NCBI RefSeq assembly: GCF_000421185.1
Contig: NZ_ATWJ01000002.1
Coordinates: 1-64,000, forward strand
DNA length: 64,000 nt
Origin: Ornithinimicrobium pekingense DSM 21552
GTDB lineage: Bacteria > Actinomycetota > Actinomycetes > Actinomycetales > Dermatophilaceae
Reading direction: 5' to 3'
Shown: in pieces, positions 56,298 to 64,000 of the stretch
How the letters are laid out: each line of letters starts with the position of its first letter
Position numbering within the stretch: the first letter of the stretch is position 1
Notes under the pieces: generated by a model
Databases searched by the model: none
What the model was told of the DNA's origin: nothing
Seen by the model: the letters and a program-made list of their open reading frames with translations, nothing else
Position numbers and translations under genes: made by a program

Positions 56298-58415
56298 GTG
56301 GCTTCCCGTGACCTGCAGGACCTCAAGCTGGTGCCCCCGCCGGCGGAGGGGACGGTCCTGTCCACGCGCCGCGGCCAGCGGCTCGTCGTGCTGGCGCACG
56401 ACGCGAGCGACCTCTACCGCTCACGCAGCTTCCTGCGCGGGCTGACGGCGGGCGGGCACGACCTGACCCTGGCCTGGCTCGAGGGCGAGCTGCCCGCGGT
56501 GCAGCTGCCGGGCGCACGCCTGCCCATCCGGCCCCGGCTGGCACGGTCCCCGCTGCGGCTGGCCCGGCAGGTGACCGGCACGCCCCTGGCCCACTGGCGC
56601 GGCGACCGGCTCTCGCTGCTCGGGGCGGCCCGGCTCGACCCCGACCTGCAGCGCGCGCTCGCACGCGCCGACGCCGTCGTCGCGTTCGGTGACCGTGCCC
56701 GCGAGGTCGCCGAGGAGGTCGCCCGTGACCGGTGCCCGGTGGTGCCGCACGCGGACCTGGCCGGATGGGCCGCCCTGCCCCGGACCTGGAGGCAGCTGCG
56801 CGGCCGCGTGCGGCACGGTCGCCTCAGCGAGAGCTACGCCCGCAACCTGGCCGAGCGGGTCGCCATCATGGGGGGTGCGGTGCCCGCCGGCTCGCAGGGC
56901 GACCTGACCGAGCTGCTCGAGGAGCTGCTGCGCACCACCGGCGTGGAAGGTGCGGCCGCACTGCTCCCCTACCTCGAGCCGGACGCCAACGACCCGGTCG
57001 AGACCGCGCGCCGGCGTGCCGTCGCCGCCGCCCTGCGCACCTCGGTCGAGGGTCGGGAGGACCATGACCTGCGGGCCGCGGCCGCCGCGCTGATCACGGC
57101 TGCCGATGACGTCCTGGAGACCGGGGACGTGCCGCGCACCGCGGCCCTGGCGACCCTGGCGCTCCGGCTGCTCTTCCACCCCGAGCTGCACTCCGACGGT
57201 CTGTCCTCCCCCCTGGTCGAGGACCCCGAGACCTTCCTCGCCGCCTGGCGGGACTCCCGGGTGGGCGCCACCCTCGCCGGGTCGCCGTCCGGCGACGGCT
57301 CTGCCCGGCGCGACGCCGGCCCGGCCCCGGCCACGGGGGCACGTCCCCGCGTCGTCGTCGTCCCGGGGTCCTACCCCCGGTTCGCCACGCAGGTGACGGA
57401 GGTGCTGCGCCGGCACGCGGACGTCGACGTGGTGGACCTGGCCTCCCGCGGTCACCTGCGCGGGCTGGCCGTGCGCGGTGAGCTGGTCGAGGCACGGCTG
57501 CGGCAGGCGCTGGGTGAGGACGTGGTGGTCGACGAGACCTTCGCCGAGGAGGTCGCCGGCGCCGACGCGGTGTTCGTCGACTGGGCGGACCGCGGCGCCG
57601 TCGCCGCCCTGATGACCGTCCCGGACGGCGTGGCGGTGACGCTGCGGGTGCACAGCATGGACGCCCTGTCCCCGGGGGTGCACCTCCTCGACTGGGGCCG
57701 GGTGGACGACCTCGTCGTCGTCAGCGACCACCTCCGCGACCTCATGGTCCGGCTCGTCGGTCCGCGGCTCGGGCGCACCCGGGTCCATGTCGTGCCCAAC
57801 GCCGTCGACACGACCCGGCTGCCGGAGGGGGGCAAGGCCGAGGGTGCCGACCGGACGGTGCTCATGATCGGCTGGGCCCAGCGCGTCAAGGACCCCGTGT
57901 GGGCGCTGGAGGTCCTGGCCGGGCTGCGCGCGCACGACCCCGCCTGGCGGCTGCTGCTGGTAGGACCCGACTTCTCGCCGGCCACGCTCCGGTCGGGCGC
58001 CGACTACGTGGAGGAGTTCCGGCGGCGGCTGGTGCAGCCGGACGTGTGCGGCGGGGTCGAGTTCGTGGGCGAGACCACCGACGTCGCGCCCTGCCTCGCC
58101 GCGGCCGGCTTCGTGCTGAGCAGCAGCCGGCGTGAGTCCTTCGGCCTGGGCCTGGTGGAGGGGGCGGCGTCCGGCGCCGTCCCGGTGGTGCGCAGCTGGC
58201 CGATCTTCGCCCCGCTCGACGGCGCCCGACGCCTCTTTCCGCCGGACTGGGTCGTGGACACGGTCGAGGAGGCCGTCCGGCGGGTGCTCGACCACGCGTC
58301 CCCGCAGGCGTGGGGCCCCGCCTCCGCCGAGGCGCGGGCCGAGGTGACCTCCCGGTTCCTCTCCCCGGCACCGGCCGACCGGCTCGCCGCCGTCGTCCTG
58401 GGCGGCGGGGGCTGA
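56298..58415 (+). CDS. Glycosyltransferase, GT-B fold (GT4-like), with large N-terminal region
   Basis: This is a 705-residue protein. The C-terminal half (about 340-700) is a GT4-like enzyme. It has an acceptor half with HSMDALSPGVHLLDWGRVDDLVVVSDHLRDLMVRL and HVVPNAVDTTRLPEG. The donor half has VLMIGWAQRVKDPVWALEVLAGLRAHDPAWRLLLVGPDF and the E-containing block LSSSRRESFGLGLVEGAASGAVPVVRSWPIF. The first 320 residues are helical, without a named domain, and may be a second degenerate GT-B half. GTG 56298 is apparently leaderless. It begins the glycan-synthesis gene group. Confidence 0.85.
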   Translation: MASRDLQDLKLVPPPAEGTVLSTRRGQRLVVLAHDASDLYRSRSFLRGLTAGGHDLTLAWLEGELPAVQLPGARLPIRPRLARSPLRLARQVTGTPLAHWRGDRLSLLGAARLDPDLQRALARADAVVAFGDRAREVAEEVARDRCPVVPHADLAGWAALPRTWRQLRGRVRHGRLSESYARNLAERVAIMGGAVPAGSQGDLTELLEELLRTTGVEGAAALLPYLEPDANDPVETARRRAVAAALRTSVEGREDHDLRAAAAALITAADDVLETGDVPRTAALATLALRLLFHPELHSDGLSSPLVEDPETFLAAWRDSRVGATLAGSPSGDGSARRDAGPAPATGARPRVVVVPGSYPRFATQVTEVLRRHADVDVVDLASRGHLRGLAVRGELVEARLRQALGEDVVVDETFAEEVAGADAVFVDWADRGAVAALMTVPDGVAVTLRVHSMDALSPGVHLLDWGRVDDLVVVSDHLRDLMVRLVGPRLGRTRVHVVPNAVDTTRLPEGGKAEGADRTVLMIGWAQRVKDPVWALEVLAGLRAHDPAWRLLLVGPDFSPATLRSGADYVEEFRRRLVQPDVCGGVEFVGETTDVAPCLAAAGFVLSSSRRESFGLGLVEGAASGAVPVVRSWPIFAPLDGARRLFPPDWVVDTVEEAVRRVLDHASPQAWGPASAEARAEVTSRFLSPAPADRLAAVVLGGGG

Positions 58416-58425
58416 GGCAGCCGGG

Positions 58426-59631
58426 TCAGCCCCGGGCGATCTGCGCCAGGACCTGCAGGGCGGCGCTGACGTGGCGCACCGGCGAGCGGTGGTCCAACGG
58501 CTGTCCGGACAGGGTGCTGCCGGGCTCCACGACACCCCACACCCTGCTCCCGCTGCCGCGGTAGTCGCTCCACTTCGAGGGCAGGTAGGGGTTGGCCGGG
58601 AAAATGCCCTCGGTCACCGCGTCGTTGATCAGCAGCACGTCCATCCGCGCGCTCAGGGCGAGGAAGTCGAGGAAGCCGACGAACGGGCGCACCCGGACCA
58701 CGTCCTGCAGCCCCCGCGCGGCGACGCCTGCCCGCAGGTCCTCCTGCTGGCCGGTGTAGATGTGCAGGCGCAGGCGCGCGCGCAGCTCCTCCGGCAGGGC
58801 GGCCAGCGCGGTGAGCACGGTGCTCATGCCCCGGCTCGCGTAGAAGTTGCCGAAGTAGCCGATGTGGCGGCAGCGGGGCTCGAGCTCCGCCTCCGGCGAC
58901 GCGAGCCGGTAGAAGGAGGGCGGCAGCGTCGGGTGGGGACGCACGACCGAGCGCTGCCGGGCACGGGCCGCCAGGGCCTCGTCGCAGATCCGGCTCAGCA
59001 TCAGGTCGCGCTGGTGGGCGTTGGTGAAGAGCAGCTCGTCGGCCAGCGCGTAGGGCAGGGTCTCGACCCACTCGAAGAGGTTGTCGCCGGGCGGGGGGAA
59101 GCCGGCGGCCCGCACGTCCCGGCGCAGGGCGTCCAGCAGCGCACCCTCCGCCACCGGTGAGTGGCGCTCGGTCGCGTCGACGTAGACGGACAACGGGTCG
59201 GAGAACTCGGCGGTCCACCGCACGTGCGGCCGCTCGACCTTGAACCGCGCGGCTAGCACGTGGCTGGGCACCCAGTGGGCGCGGCTGTAGACCCGCTCGT
59301 AGCCGTGGCCCTCCCGGTCCCAGGCCAGCGCCTGCGGCTGTCCCTCCACGGTGAAGCGCTCGACCGCCTTCCACGACGAGAACCACGTGGGCGTCGCCAG
59401 CGTCGCGCGCCGGCGGACCAGGTCGCCGGCGATCTGGTCCAGCGCCGGGTCGACGGCGCGCTGGGAGGACATGTCGTTGGTGATGAGGTCCACCGGCCGA
59501 CCGGTCTCGTGCACGCGCTTGGCCGCGACGACCGCCGCGGTGTCCACGAACGGCGCGAACGCGAACGCCACGACCAGGTCCCGTGCGGCGCCGTGGCCCG
59601 GGCCGGCGGGGGAGCGGTCGGGCGGCACCAT
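58426..59631 (-). CDS. Putative glycosyltransferase, GT-B-like
   Basis: This 401-residue protein starts at ATG 59631, where TACAGT lies 6 bases upstream. The N-terminal part (LVVAFAFAPFVDTAAVVAAKRVHETGRPVDLITNDMSS) and the later segment HIGYFGNFYASRGMSTVLTALAALPEELRARLRLHIYTGQ resemble GT4-like Rossmann halves. RVRPFVGFLDFLALSARMDVLLINDAVTEGIFPANPYLPSKWSDYRGSGSRVWGVVEPGS resembles a nucleotide-sugar-binding region ending in PSK(W)xDY, as in enzymes of surface polysaccharide synthesis. It is convergent to the previous glycosyltransferase gene, with a 10-bp gap. The sugar is unknown. Confidence 0.75.
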   Translation of the reverse strand: MVPPDRSPAGPGHGAARDLVVAFAFAPFVDTAAVVAAKRVHETGRPVDLITNDMSSQRAVDPALDQIAGDLVRRRATLATPTWFSSWKAVERFTVEGQPQALAWDREGHGYERVYSRAHWVPSHVLAARFKVERPHVRWTAEFSDPLSVYVDATERHSPVAEGALLDALRRDVRAAGFPPPGDNLFEWVETLPYALADELLFTNAHQRDLMLSRICDEALAARARQRSVVRPHPTLPPSFYRLASPEAELEPRCRHIGYFGNFYASRGMSTVLTALAALPEELRARLRLHIYTGQQEDLRAGVAARGLQDVVRVRPFVGFLDFLALSARMDVLLINDAVTEGIFPANPYLPSKWSDYRGSGSRVWGVVEPGSTLSGQPLDHRSPVRHVSAALQVLAQIARG

Positions 59632-59637
59632 GGCGAC

Positions 59638-59643
59638 ACTGTA
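59638..59643 (-). promoter_or_regulatory. -10 element of a leaderless promoter
   Basis: TACAGT lies 6 bases before ATG 59631 on the minus strand. Confidence 0.6.
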
Positions 59644-59700
59644 TGAGGTGCACGCCCGGTCGGGGGCCGGGCACCTCCCCGGGCGCCGGTCCCGGGACGG

Positions 59701-59706
59701 TAGCGT
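59701..59706 (+). promoter_or_regulatory. -10 element of a leaderless promoter
   Basis: TAGCGT lies 6 bases before GTG 59713. It is divergent from the promoter at 59638-59643, so both signals fit within about 80 bp. Confidence 0.55.
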
Positions 59707-59712
59707 GGCGCC

Positions 59713-60063
59713 GTGCGCGCCCAGAAGCTCCTCCTGGCGGGCGCCGGTGCGTCCGGCGTCCTGACCGTGGTCGCGGTCGTCGCGGCCGTGCTGCACTGGT
59801 GGTGGCTGGTCGTCCTCGCGGGCATGCTCCTGGTCAGCGCCGCGCTCCTGGTCGCCCTCGACGCGGACCGCCGGGTCCGGGAGCTGCGCACCTTCGTGCG
59901 CGCGCAGGTCGCCGCGATCGACACGACCGGTGGCCGCGCGGCGCCCAGCACCGAGGACGTGGTCGGCACCGTCCGCGTCCTGCAGGCCCAGTACACCGGG
60001 CGCCTCGACCGCCTCCAGGACACCGTCGAGCAGGCGCTGCGCCGACGTGATGACCGGGGCTGA
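59713..60063 (+). CDS. Small two-helix membrane protein with C-terminal coiled coil
   Basis: This 116-residue hypothetical protein has two adjacent membrane segments (LLLAGAGASGVLTVVAVVAAVL, 6-27, and WWWLVVLAGMLLVSAALLVAL, 29-49). A helical, probably coiled-coil tail follows (RRVRELRTFVRAQVAAIDT and TVRVLQAQYTGRLDRLQDTVEQALRRR). It overlaps the large glycosyltransferase gene by 14 bases and may hold that enzyme or its partners at the membrane. I recognise no family. Confidence 0.7.
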   Translation: MRAQKLLLAGAGASGVLTVVAVVAAVLHWWWLVVLAGMLLVSAALLVALDADRRVRELRTFVRAQVAAIDTTGGRAAPSTEDVVGTVRVLQAQYTGRLDRLQDTVEQALRRRDDRG

Positions 60064-63000
60064 GCGGCCGACCCCGGAGGGTCCGGTCGCCACCCGTGCG
60101 GGGGTGAGCCGCGACACCGCGCGCAACAAGATCCTCCGGGACCACCCGGACGCGCTCGCCGTCACGGCCCTGCGCACCCGGTCCCTGCACGCAAGGGAGG
60201 TCCTCGTCGAGACGGCCTGGCCGGGACGCTCCGCCGAGGAGGTCGACACCTGGGCCGCGGCGGCCCGCAGCTGCGGACCGGGTGCCGCCGGGCTGCCGGA
60301 GGGCGCCGACGCCTTCCACCTCGGGCAGCTGGCCAGGGTCTACGCCCTGCAGACCGCCGACCCCGCCGACGTAACCCGCGGCCGCACCCTGCTCGAGGCG
60401 CTCGCCGCCGCGGGCCGGCTCGACGCGCTCCACCCGCAGGCCGTGCTGGTCCTGCTCCACCTGCGCCTGCTGGACGGTGACGAGGAAGGGTGCCGGGCGC
60501 TGCTGGCGCACCCCGCGGTCCCCGAGGACGCAGCCGCGGCCGTCCGCGCGGACCTGGCCAACCCCGTCGCGGGCGACCGCCTCCCGCAGGAGGGCGTCGA
60601 GGGGTGGCTGTCCCTGCTCGGCGCCGCGCTGCACTCCGACGCCCTTGCGCCGCTGCGGCTCGACCCCGACCGGCCCGGCCCGCCGTTCGACCGGCTCACG
60701 ACCGACCCGCTGCCGCGCGCGGACGTCGACGGCGACCGCCTGGTCACCGTCGCCGTGAGCACCTTCCGCCCCGGTGCGCCCCTGCTCACGGCGGTCCGGT
60801 CGCTGCTGGCCCAGACCTGGCAGCACCTGGAGGTCCTCGTCGTCGACGACGCGTCCGGCCCGGAGGCCGAGCCGTGGCTGCGGCAGGTCGAGGCTCTCGA
60901 CCCGCGCGTCCGGGTGATCCGCAAGGCCGTCAACGGCGGCACCTACCGGGCGCGCAACACCGCCCTGCGCCAGGCCCGGGGCGCCTACCTGACCACCCTC
61001 GACTCCGACGACTGGCTGCACCCCCAGGCCGTCGCCACGCTCGTGCGCACGCTGGAGGCCGACCCGGGGCTGGTCGCGACGCGGGCCCTGGGCGCACGGG
61101 TGTCGGAGGACCTGCGCCTCGTCCGGCTCGGCTACCGGCACCGCGCGGTCGCGGCCCCGACCCTGCTGGTGCGGCTGGACCCGGCACTGTCACGGGTCGG
61201 ATTCTTCGACCCGACCCGCAAGAGCGCCGACACCGAGTACGCCCGGCGGCTTCAGGCCGCCTTCGGCCGCCGCTCGGTGCGCACGGTCGACGAGTGCCTG
61301 CTCCTGCTGCGCTCGGGCGAGGACACCCTCTCCTCCTCGGAGTTCTCCCGGATGTGGCGCCACCCCGCGCGGCACGCCTACAAGGCCGTCTACACGCCCT
61401 GGCACGAGGAGATCGCCGACGGCGCGACCGCATACCTCGACCCCGACGGCCCGCGCGTCTTCCCCGAGCCGCGACGCTGGCGCCGGCCCCTGAGCGGTGC
61501 GTTCCCCCCGCCCCGGCACCTGGACCTGGTGCTCGGCGGTGACTGGCGCCGCTACGGCGGGCCCCAGCGCTCGATGCTCGAGGAGATCCGCGCGGCCCGC
61601 GAGGCCGGTCTGCGCGTGGGCGTGCTGCACCTCGAGGCGCTGCGCTTCGCGACGACCAAGGACCTTCCGCTGTGCGCCCCCGTGACGGAGCTGGTCCGCC
61701 GGGGTGAGGTCGAGTGGGTGCAGGTCGACGACGACGTGGACGTCGACGTGCTCATGGTCCGCTACCCCCTCGTCCTCCAGCACCCGCCGCACGTGCCGGC
61801 CGGACGGAGCCTGCGGCCGCGGCACCTTCTCGTCGTGGCGAACCAGGCGCCGCTGGAGCCGGACGGCTCCGACCAGCGCTACGTCGTCGCCGACGTCACC
61901 GCGCGGGCCGAGGAGCTCTTCGGCGTGCCACCGGTCTGGGTGCCGCAGGGGCCGGTGGTCCGTGACGTGCTGCGGGACCAGGACCCGGGCGTCGCGCTGA
62001 CGCAGTGGGACAACCCCGGCCTGATCGACGTGGACGCCTGGCACGTGCGCGACGACCGGGCGCCCGGGGCGGGTGGCGCACCCGTCGTCGTGGGCCGCTA
62101 CTCCCGCGACCACCCCCTGAAGTTCCCGGCCACCCACGCAGACCTGCTCGCGGCCTACGACCTCGGCCCGGGGTATGTGGTGCGCCTCATGGGGGCGCGG
62201 GCGACGTGGAGGCGGCTGGCCGTCGAGGCCGGGCTGCCGGAGGACACCCCGACCCCGCGGGAGTGGCAGATGCTGCCCGGCGGCTCCGTCGACCCGCGCG
62301 AGCTCCTGGCCGGGCTCGACGTCTTCCTCTACCAGGACCACCCCGGCCGGCACGAGGCCTTCGGGCGGGTGCTGCTGGAGGCGGCCGCCTCCGGGGTCCT
62401 CGTCGTCGCCCACCCCAAGCACCGCCGGGTGTTCGGCGAGGTGCTCGACTACGCCCTGCCGGGGGAGGCGCGCGCCGTCATCGAGGGCTACGTCGCCGAG
62501 CCGGACCGCTACCGCGCCCGGGTGGCGCAGGTGCAGGACCTCGTCCGCGAGCGCTACTCGCACGCCTCCTTCGTCCGGCGGCTCGAGGGCCTCCTGGGTG
62601 CGCCGCCGGTAGGGGCGGTCACCGGACCGGGGAACCAGCCCGGCCCGGCGCCTGCCCGGGACGGGGCGGTCGCGACGGTGCTGGTCCGGCCGGGCGGCCC
62701 GCCCGGGCCGCCGCTGGAGGTCGACGTCCGCGCTCCCGCCGGGCTTGCCCTGTCGGTGAGCGCGGTGGCGCTGCGCTCCGCCGCGGACGGCAGCCGCGCC
62801 GACCAGCTGGTGCTCGTCCACGAGACCCTTCCGGGCGAGGCGGTCCGGCAGCTGGGCGAGGTAATGACCCTGCCGGGCCAGGACGAGCTCGAGGCGGGGG
62901 TGCGCCGGGTGGTGGACGCCTGGCGCGAGGTCTGGGCCGCGGTCCTGTGCCGCGACGGCGAGGTGACCGTCGTGCCCGGGCCGCACCTGCGCACCGAGGG

Positions 63001-63088
63001 CGGGCTGTCCTGGGAGCGGTGCGCCGGCGCCCGCGAGCTGCACCTGCACGCGCCGGGCGGGCGGCCCGCCCCGAAGAGCCGCTCGTGA
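60050..63088 (+). CDS. Two-domain glycosyltransferase (GT2 plus GT-B/GT4-like)
   Basis: This is a 1012-residue protein from ATG 60050. Residues 1-225 form a helical, repeat-like N-terminus. Residues about 228-430 form a GT2 domain: VTVAVSTFRPGAPLLTAVRSLLAQTWQHLEVLVVDDAS, NGGTYRARNTALRQARGAYLTTLDSDDWLHP (DSDD metal site). Residues about 500-860 form a GT4-like domain: DLVLGGDWRRYGGPQRSMLEEIRAAREAGLRVGVLHLE, VGRYSRDHPLKFP and VFLYQDHPGRHEAFGRVLLEAAASGVLVVAHPKHR (conserved Glu). The remaining C-terminus is unassigned. Two activities in one chain suggest assembly of an alternating glycan or a teichoic-acid-like polymer. It overlaps its neighbours on both sides, so it is in an operon. Confidence 0.85.
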   Translation: MTGAERPTPEGPVATRAGVSRDTARNKILRDHPDALAVTALRTRSLHAREVLVETAWPGRSAEEVDTWAAAARSCGPGAAGLPEGADAFHLGQLARVYALQTADPADVTRGRTLLEALAAAGRLDALHPQAVLVLLHLRLLDGDEEGCRALLAHPAVPEDAAAAVRADLANPVAGDRLPQEGVEGWLSLLGAALHSDALAPLRLDPDRPGPPFDRLTTDPLPRADVDGDRLVTVAVSTFRPGAPLLTAVRSLLAQTWQHLEVLVVDDASGPEAEPWLRQVEALDPRVRVIRKAVNGGTYRARNTALRQARGAYLTTLDSDDWLHPQAVATLVRTLEADPGLVATRALGARVSEDLRLVRLGYRHRAVAAPTLLVRLDPALSRVGFFDPTRKSADTEYARRLQAAFGRRSVRTVDECLLLLRSGEDTLSSSEFSRMWRHPARHAYKAVYTPWHEEIADGATAYLDPDGPRVFPEPRRWRRPLSGAFPPPRHLDLVLGGDWRRYGGPQRSMLEEIRAAREAGLRVGVLHLEALRFATTKDLPLCAPVTELVRRGEVEWVQVDDDVDVDVLMVRYPLVLQHPPHVPAGRSLRPRHLLVVANQAPLEPDGSDQRYVVADVTARAEELFGVPPVWVPQGPVVRDVLRDQDPGVALTQWDNPGLIDVDAWHVRDDRAPGAGGAPVVVGRYSRDHPLKFPATHADLLAAYDLGPGYVVRLMGARATWRRLAVEAGLPEDTPTPREWQMLPGGSVDPRELLAGLDVFLYQDHPGRHEAFGRVLLEAAASGVLVVAHPKHRRVFGEVLDYALPGEARAVIEGYVAEPDRYRARVAQVQDLVRERYSHASFVRRLEGLLGAPPVGAVTGPGNQPGPAPARDGAVATVLVRPGGPPGPPLEVDVRAPAGLALSVSAVALRSAADGSRADQLVLVHETLPGEAVRQLGEVMTLPGQDELEAGVRRVVDAWREVWAAVLCRDGEVTVVPGPHLRTEGGLSWERCAGARELHLHAPGGRPAPKSRS

Positions 63089-64000
63089 GCACCGGCGCGC
63101 CGACCCGTCGGGCGCCGCGCCCCGCCGGACGCGGGGTGCTCGTGCCGCTGGTGACCGTGGTGCTCGCCGTCCTCGCGGTCTGGCGCGCGAGCGTCGGCGC
63201 CGACCTGTCGGACGGCACGCACGTCGTCGCCCTCGCGATGCGCATGGCCCAGGGCGACGCGGTGCTGGCCGACGAGATGAACGTCCAGGCGTTCGGCTCG
63301 CTGCCGGCCGTCCCCTTCGTGTGGCTGTGGCTGCAGCTGGTCGGGGTCGAGGGCATCGTGCTGGCCTCGCGCCTCTTCTACCTCGTCCTGGCCTTCGGGG
63401 TGGGGGCCCTGTGCTACCGCGCCCTGCGGGTCGCCCTGCCGCCGGGCGCCGCCCTGACGGCCGCGGTGCTGATGCTCGGTCCCGTGCCCTACGGGCTGCT
63501 GGTCACGAGCTACAACACGATGCCGGTGCTGACCCTCGGGCTGGCGGCCTGCGCCGGCTTCGCGGCGCTGGTCACGGGCTCACCGCGCTGGTCGGCCACC
63601 TCCGGCGCCGCCCTCGCCGTCGCTGTGCTGTCGCACCCGGCCAGCCTGCCGGCCTGTGCCGTGATGGCGCTGACCCTGCTGGTGCTCGCACGCCGAAGAC
63701 CTGTGCGGCTCGGTGTCCTCGCCGGCGGCGGAGCCGTGTCGTTGCTGATCGTCCTCCTGCTCGTGGTGGGCCCGGGGCTGACGGCGCTGAGCGACACGCT
63801 GGCCTACACGGCCGAGTACCAGGCGGGTCGCCGCCCGCCGCTCGAGCGCCTGCGGGAGGCCACCCTCCGCTACCTGGACGGGGTGCGGAGCTGGCGCTTC
63901 ACCCCGGCGGCGGCGCTGGCCGCCCTCGCCGTGCTGCCCCGCCTGCCCGACGGCTGGCGTGCGGCGGCAGCAGCGGGCGTGCCGGTCGCCGCGGCGGCGG
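63085..64000 (+). CDS. Integral membrane glycosyltransferase-like protein (GT-C type), cut by window end
   Basis: An open frame starts at GTG 63085 (GTGA overlap with the previous stop) and runs off the window after 305 codons. After a short cytoplasmic start, one helix (VLVPLVTVVLAVLAVW) leads to the external loop ADLSDGTHVVALAMRMAQGDAVLADEMNVQAFGSLPAVPFVWLWLQL. This has the acidic D-G-T/H and DEM pattern of GT39/ArnT-like polyprenyl-phosphate-sugar transferases. About seven more helices follow (GAALTAAVLMLGPVPYGLL, LAVAVLSHPASLPACAVMAL, GGGAVSLLIVLLLVVGP). It likely completes the glycan gene group. Confidence 0.75.
   Translation, partial: MSTGAPTRRAPRPAGRGVLVPLVTVVLAVLAVWRASVGADLSDGTHVVALAMRMAQGDAVLADEMNVQAFGSLPAVPFVWLWLQLVGVEGIVLASRLFYLVLAFGVGALCYRALRVALPPGAALTAAVLMLGPVPYGLLVTSYNTMPVLTLGLAACAGFAALVTGSPRWSATSGAALAVAVLSHPASLPACAVMALTLLVLARRRPVRLGVLAGGGAVSLLIVLLLVVGPGLTALSDTLAYTAEYQAGRRPPLERLREATLRYLDGVRSWRFTPAAALAALAVLPRLPDGWRAAAAAGVPVAAAA

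Overview
The window is very GC-rich chromosomal DNA from an actinobacterium, most likely a Micrococcales member of the Intrasporangiaceae/Ornithinimicrobiaceae type. The genus is inference from gene order and codon use; no rRNA is present. It contains the replication-origin neighbourhood. From about 14.9 kb to 48 kb the order is: tRNA-Ala, DLW-39 protein, tRNA-Ile, DUF3566 gene, gyrA, gyrB, dciA, recF, gnd, dnaN, oriC, dnaA, rpmH, rnpA, yidD, yidC, khpB, rsmG, parA, parB, trxA, trxB, anti-sigma gene, sigM, murJ fusion, DUF6049 gene, NUDIX gene and the CCA-adding enzyme. This closely matches the layout around dnaA in other Actinobacteria, including Mycobacterium.

Bases 1 to about 14,900 are accessory. 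They hold a 29-bp tandem array, an intact IS3-family element with a programmed-frameshift signal, and a truncated IS1380 transposase. Next comes a compositionally different pair of genes: a small membrane protein and a 907-residue HD plus GHKL (Hsp90-like) ATPase. The rest is a decaying conjugative island: a MobF/TraA relaxase-helicase with two frameshifts and a lost C-terminus, an intact IS256-family element just upstream of it, an excisionase-tyrosine integrase pair, a broken hipBA module whose operators survive, and a Fic AMP transferase. The island abuts the 3' end of tRNA-Ala, a plausible attachment site.

An ABC exporter operon with its own HTH gene sits between tRNA-Ile and the DUF3566-gyrA genes. 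oriC is between dnaN and dnaA, with DnaA boxes there and again just upstream of dnaA. Five parS sites lie inside the coding sequences of parA and parB. The sigM-murJ cluster encodes a lipid II flippase fused to a pseudokinase and an extracellular discoidin-like domain.

From 48 kb to the end are cell-envelope genes: a chain-length-regulator-like membrane protein, an acyltransferase-SGNH fusion, a GT-C type membrane enzyme, a class A penicillin-binding protein, inositol-3-phosphate synthase, and a run of glycosyltransferases, the last cut by the window edge. Several transcription units appear leaderless, with a TANNNT hexamer 6 or 7 nt before the start codon.
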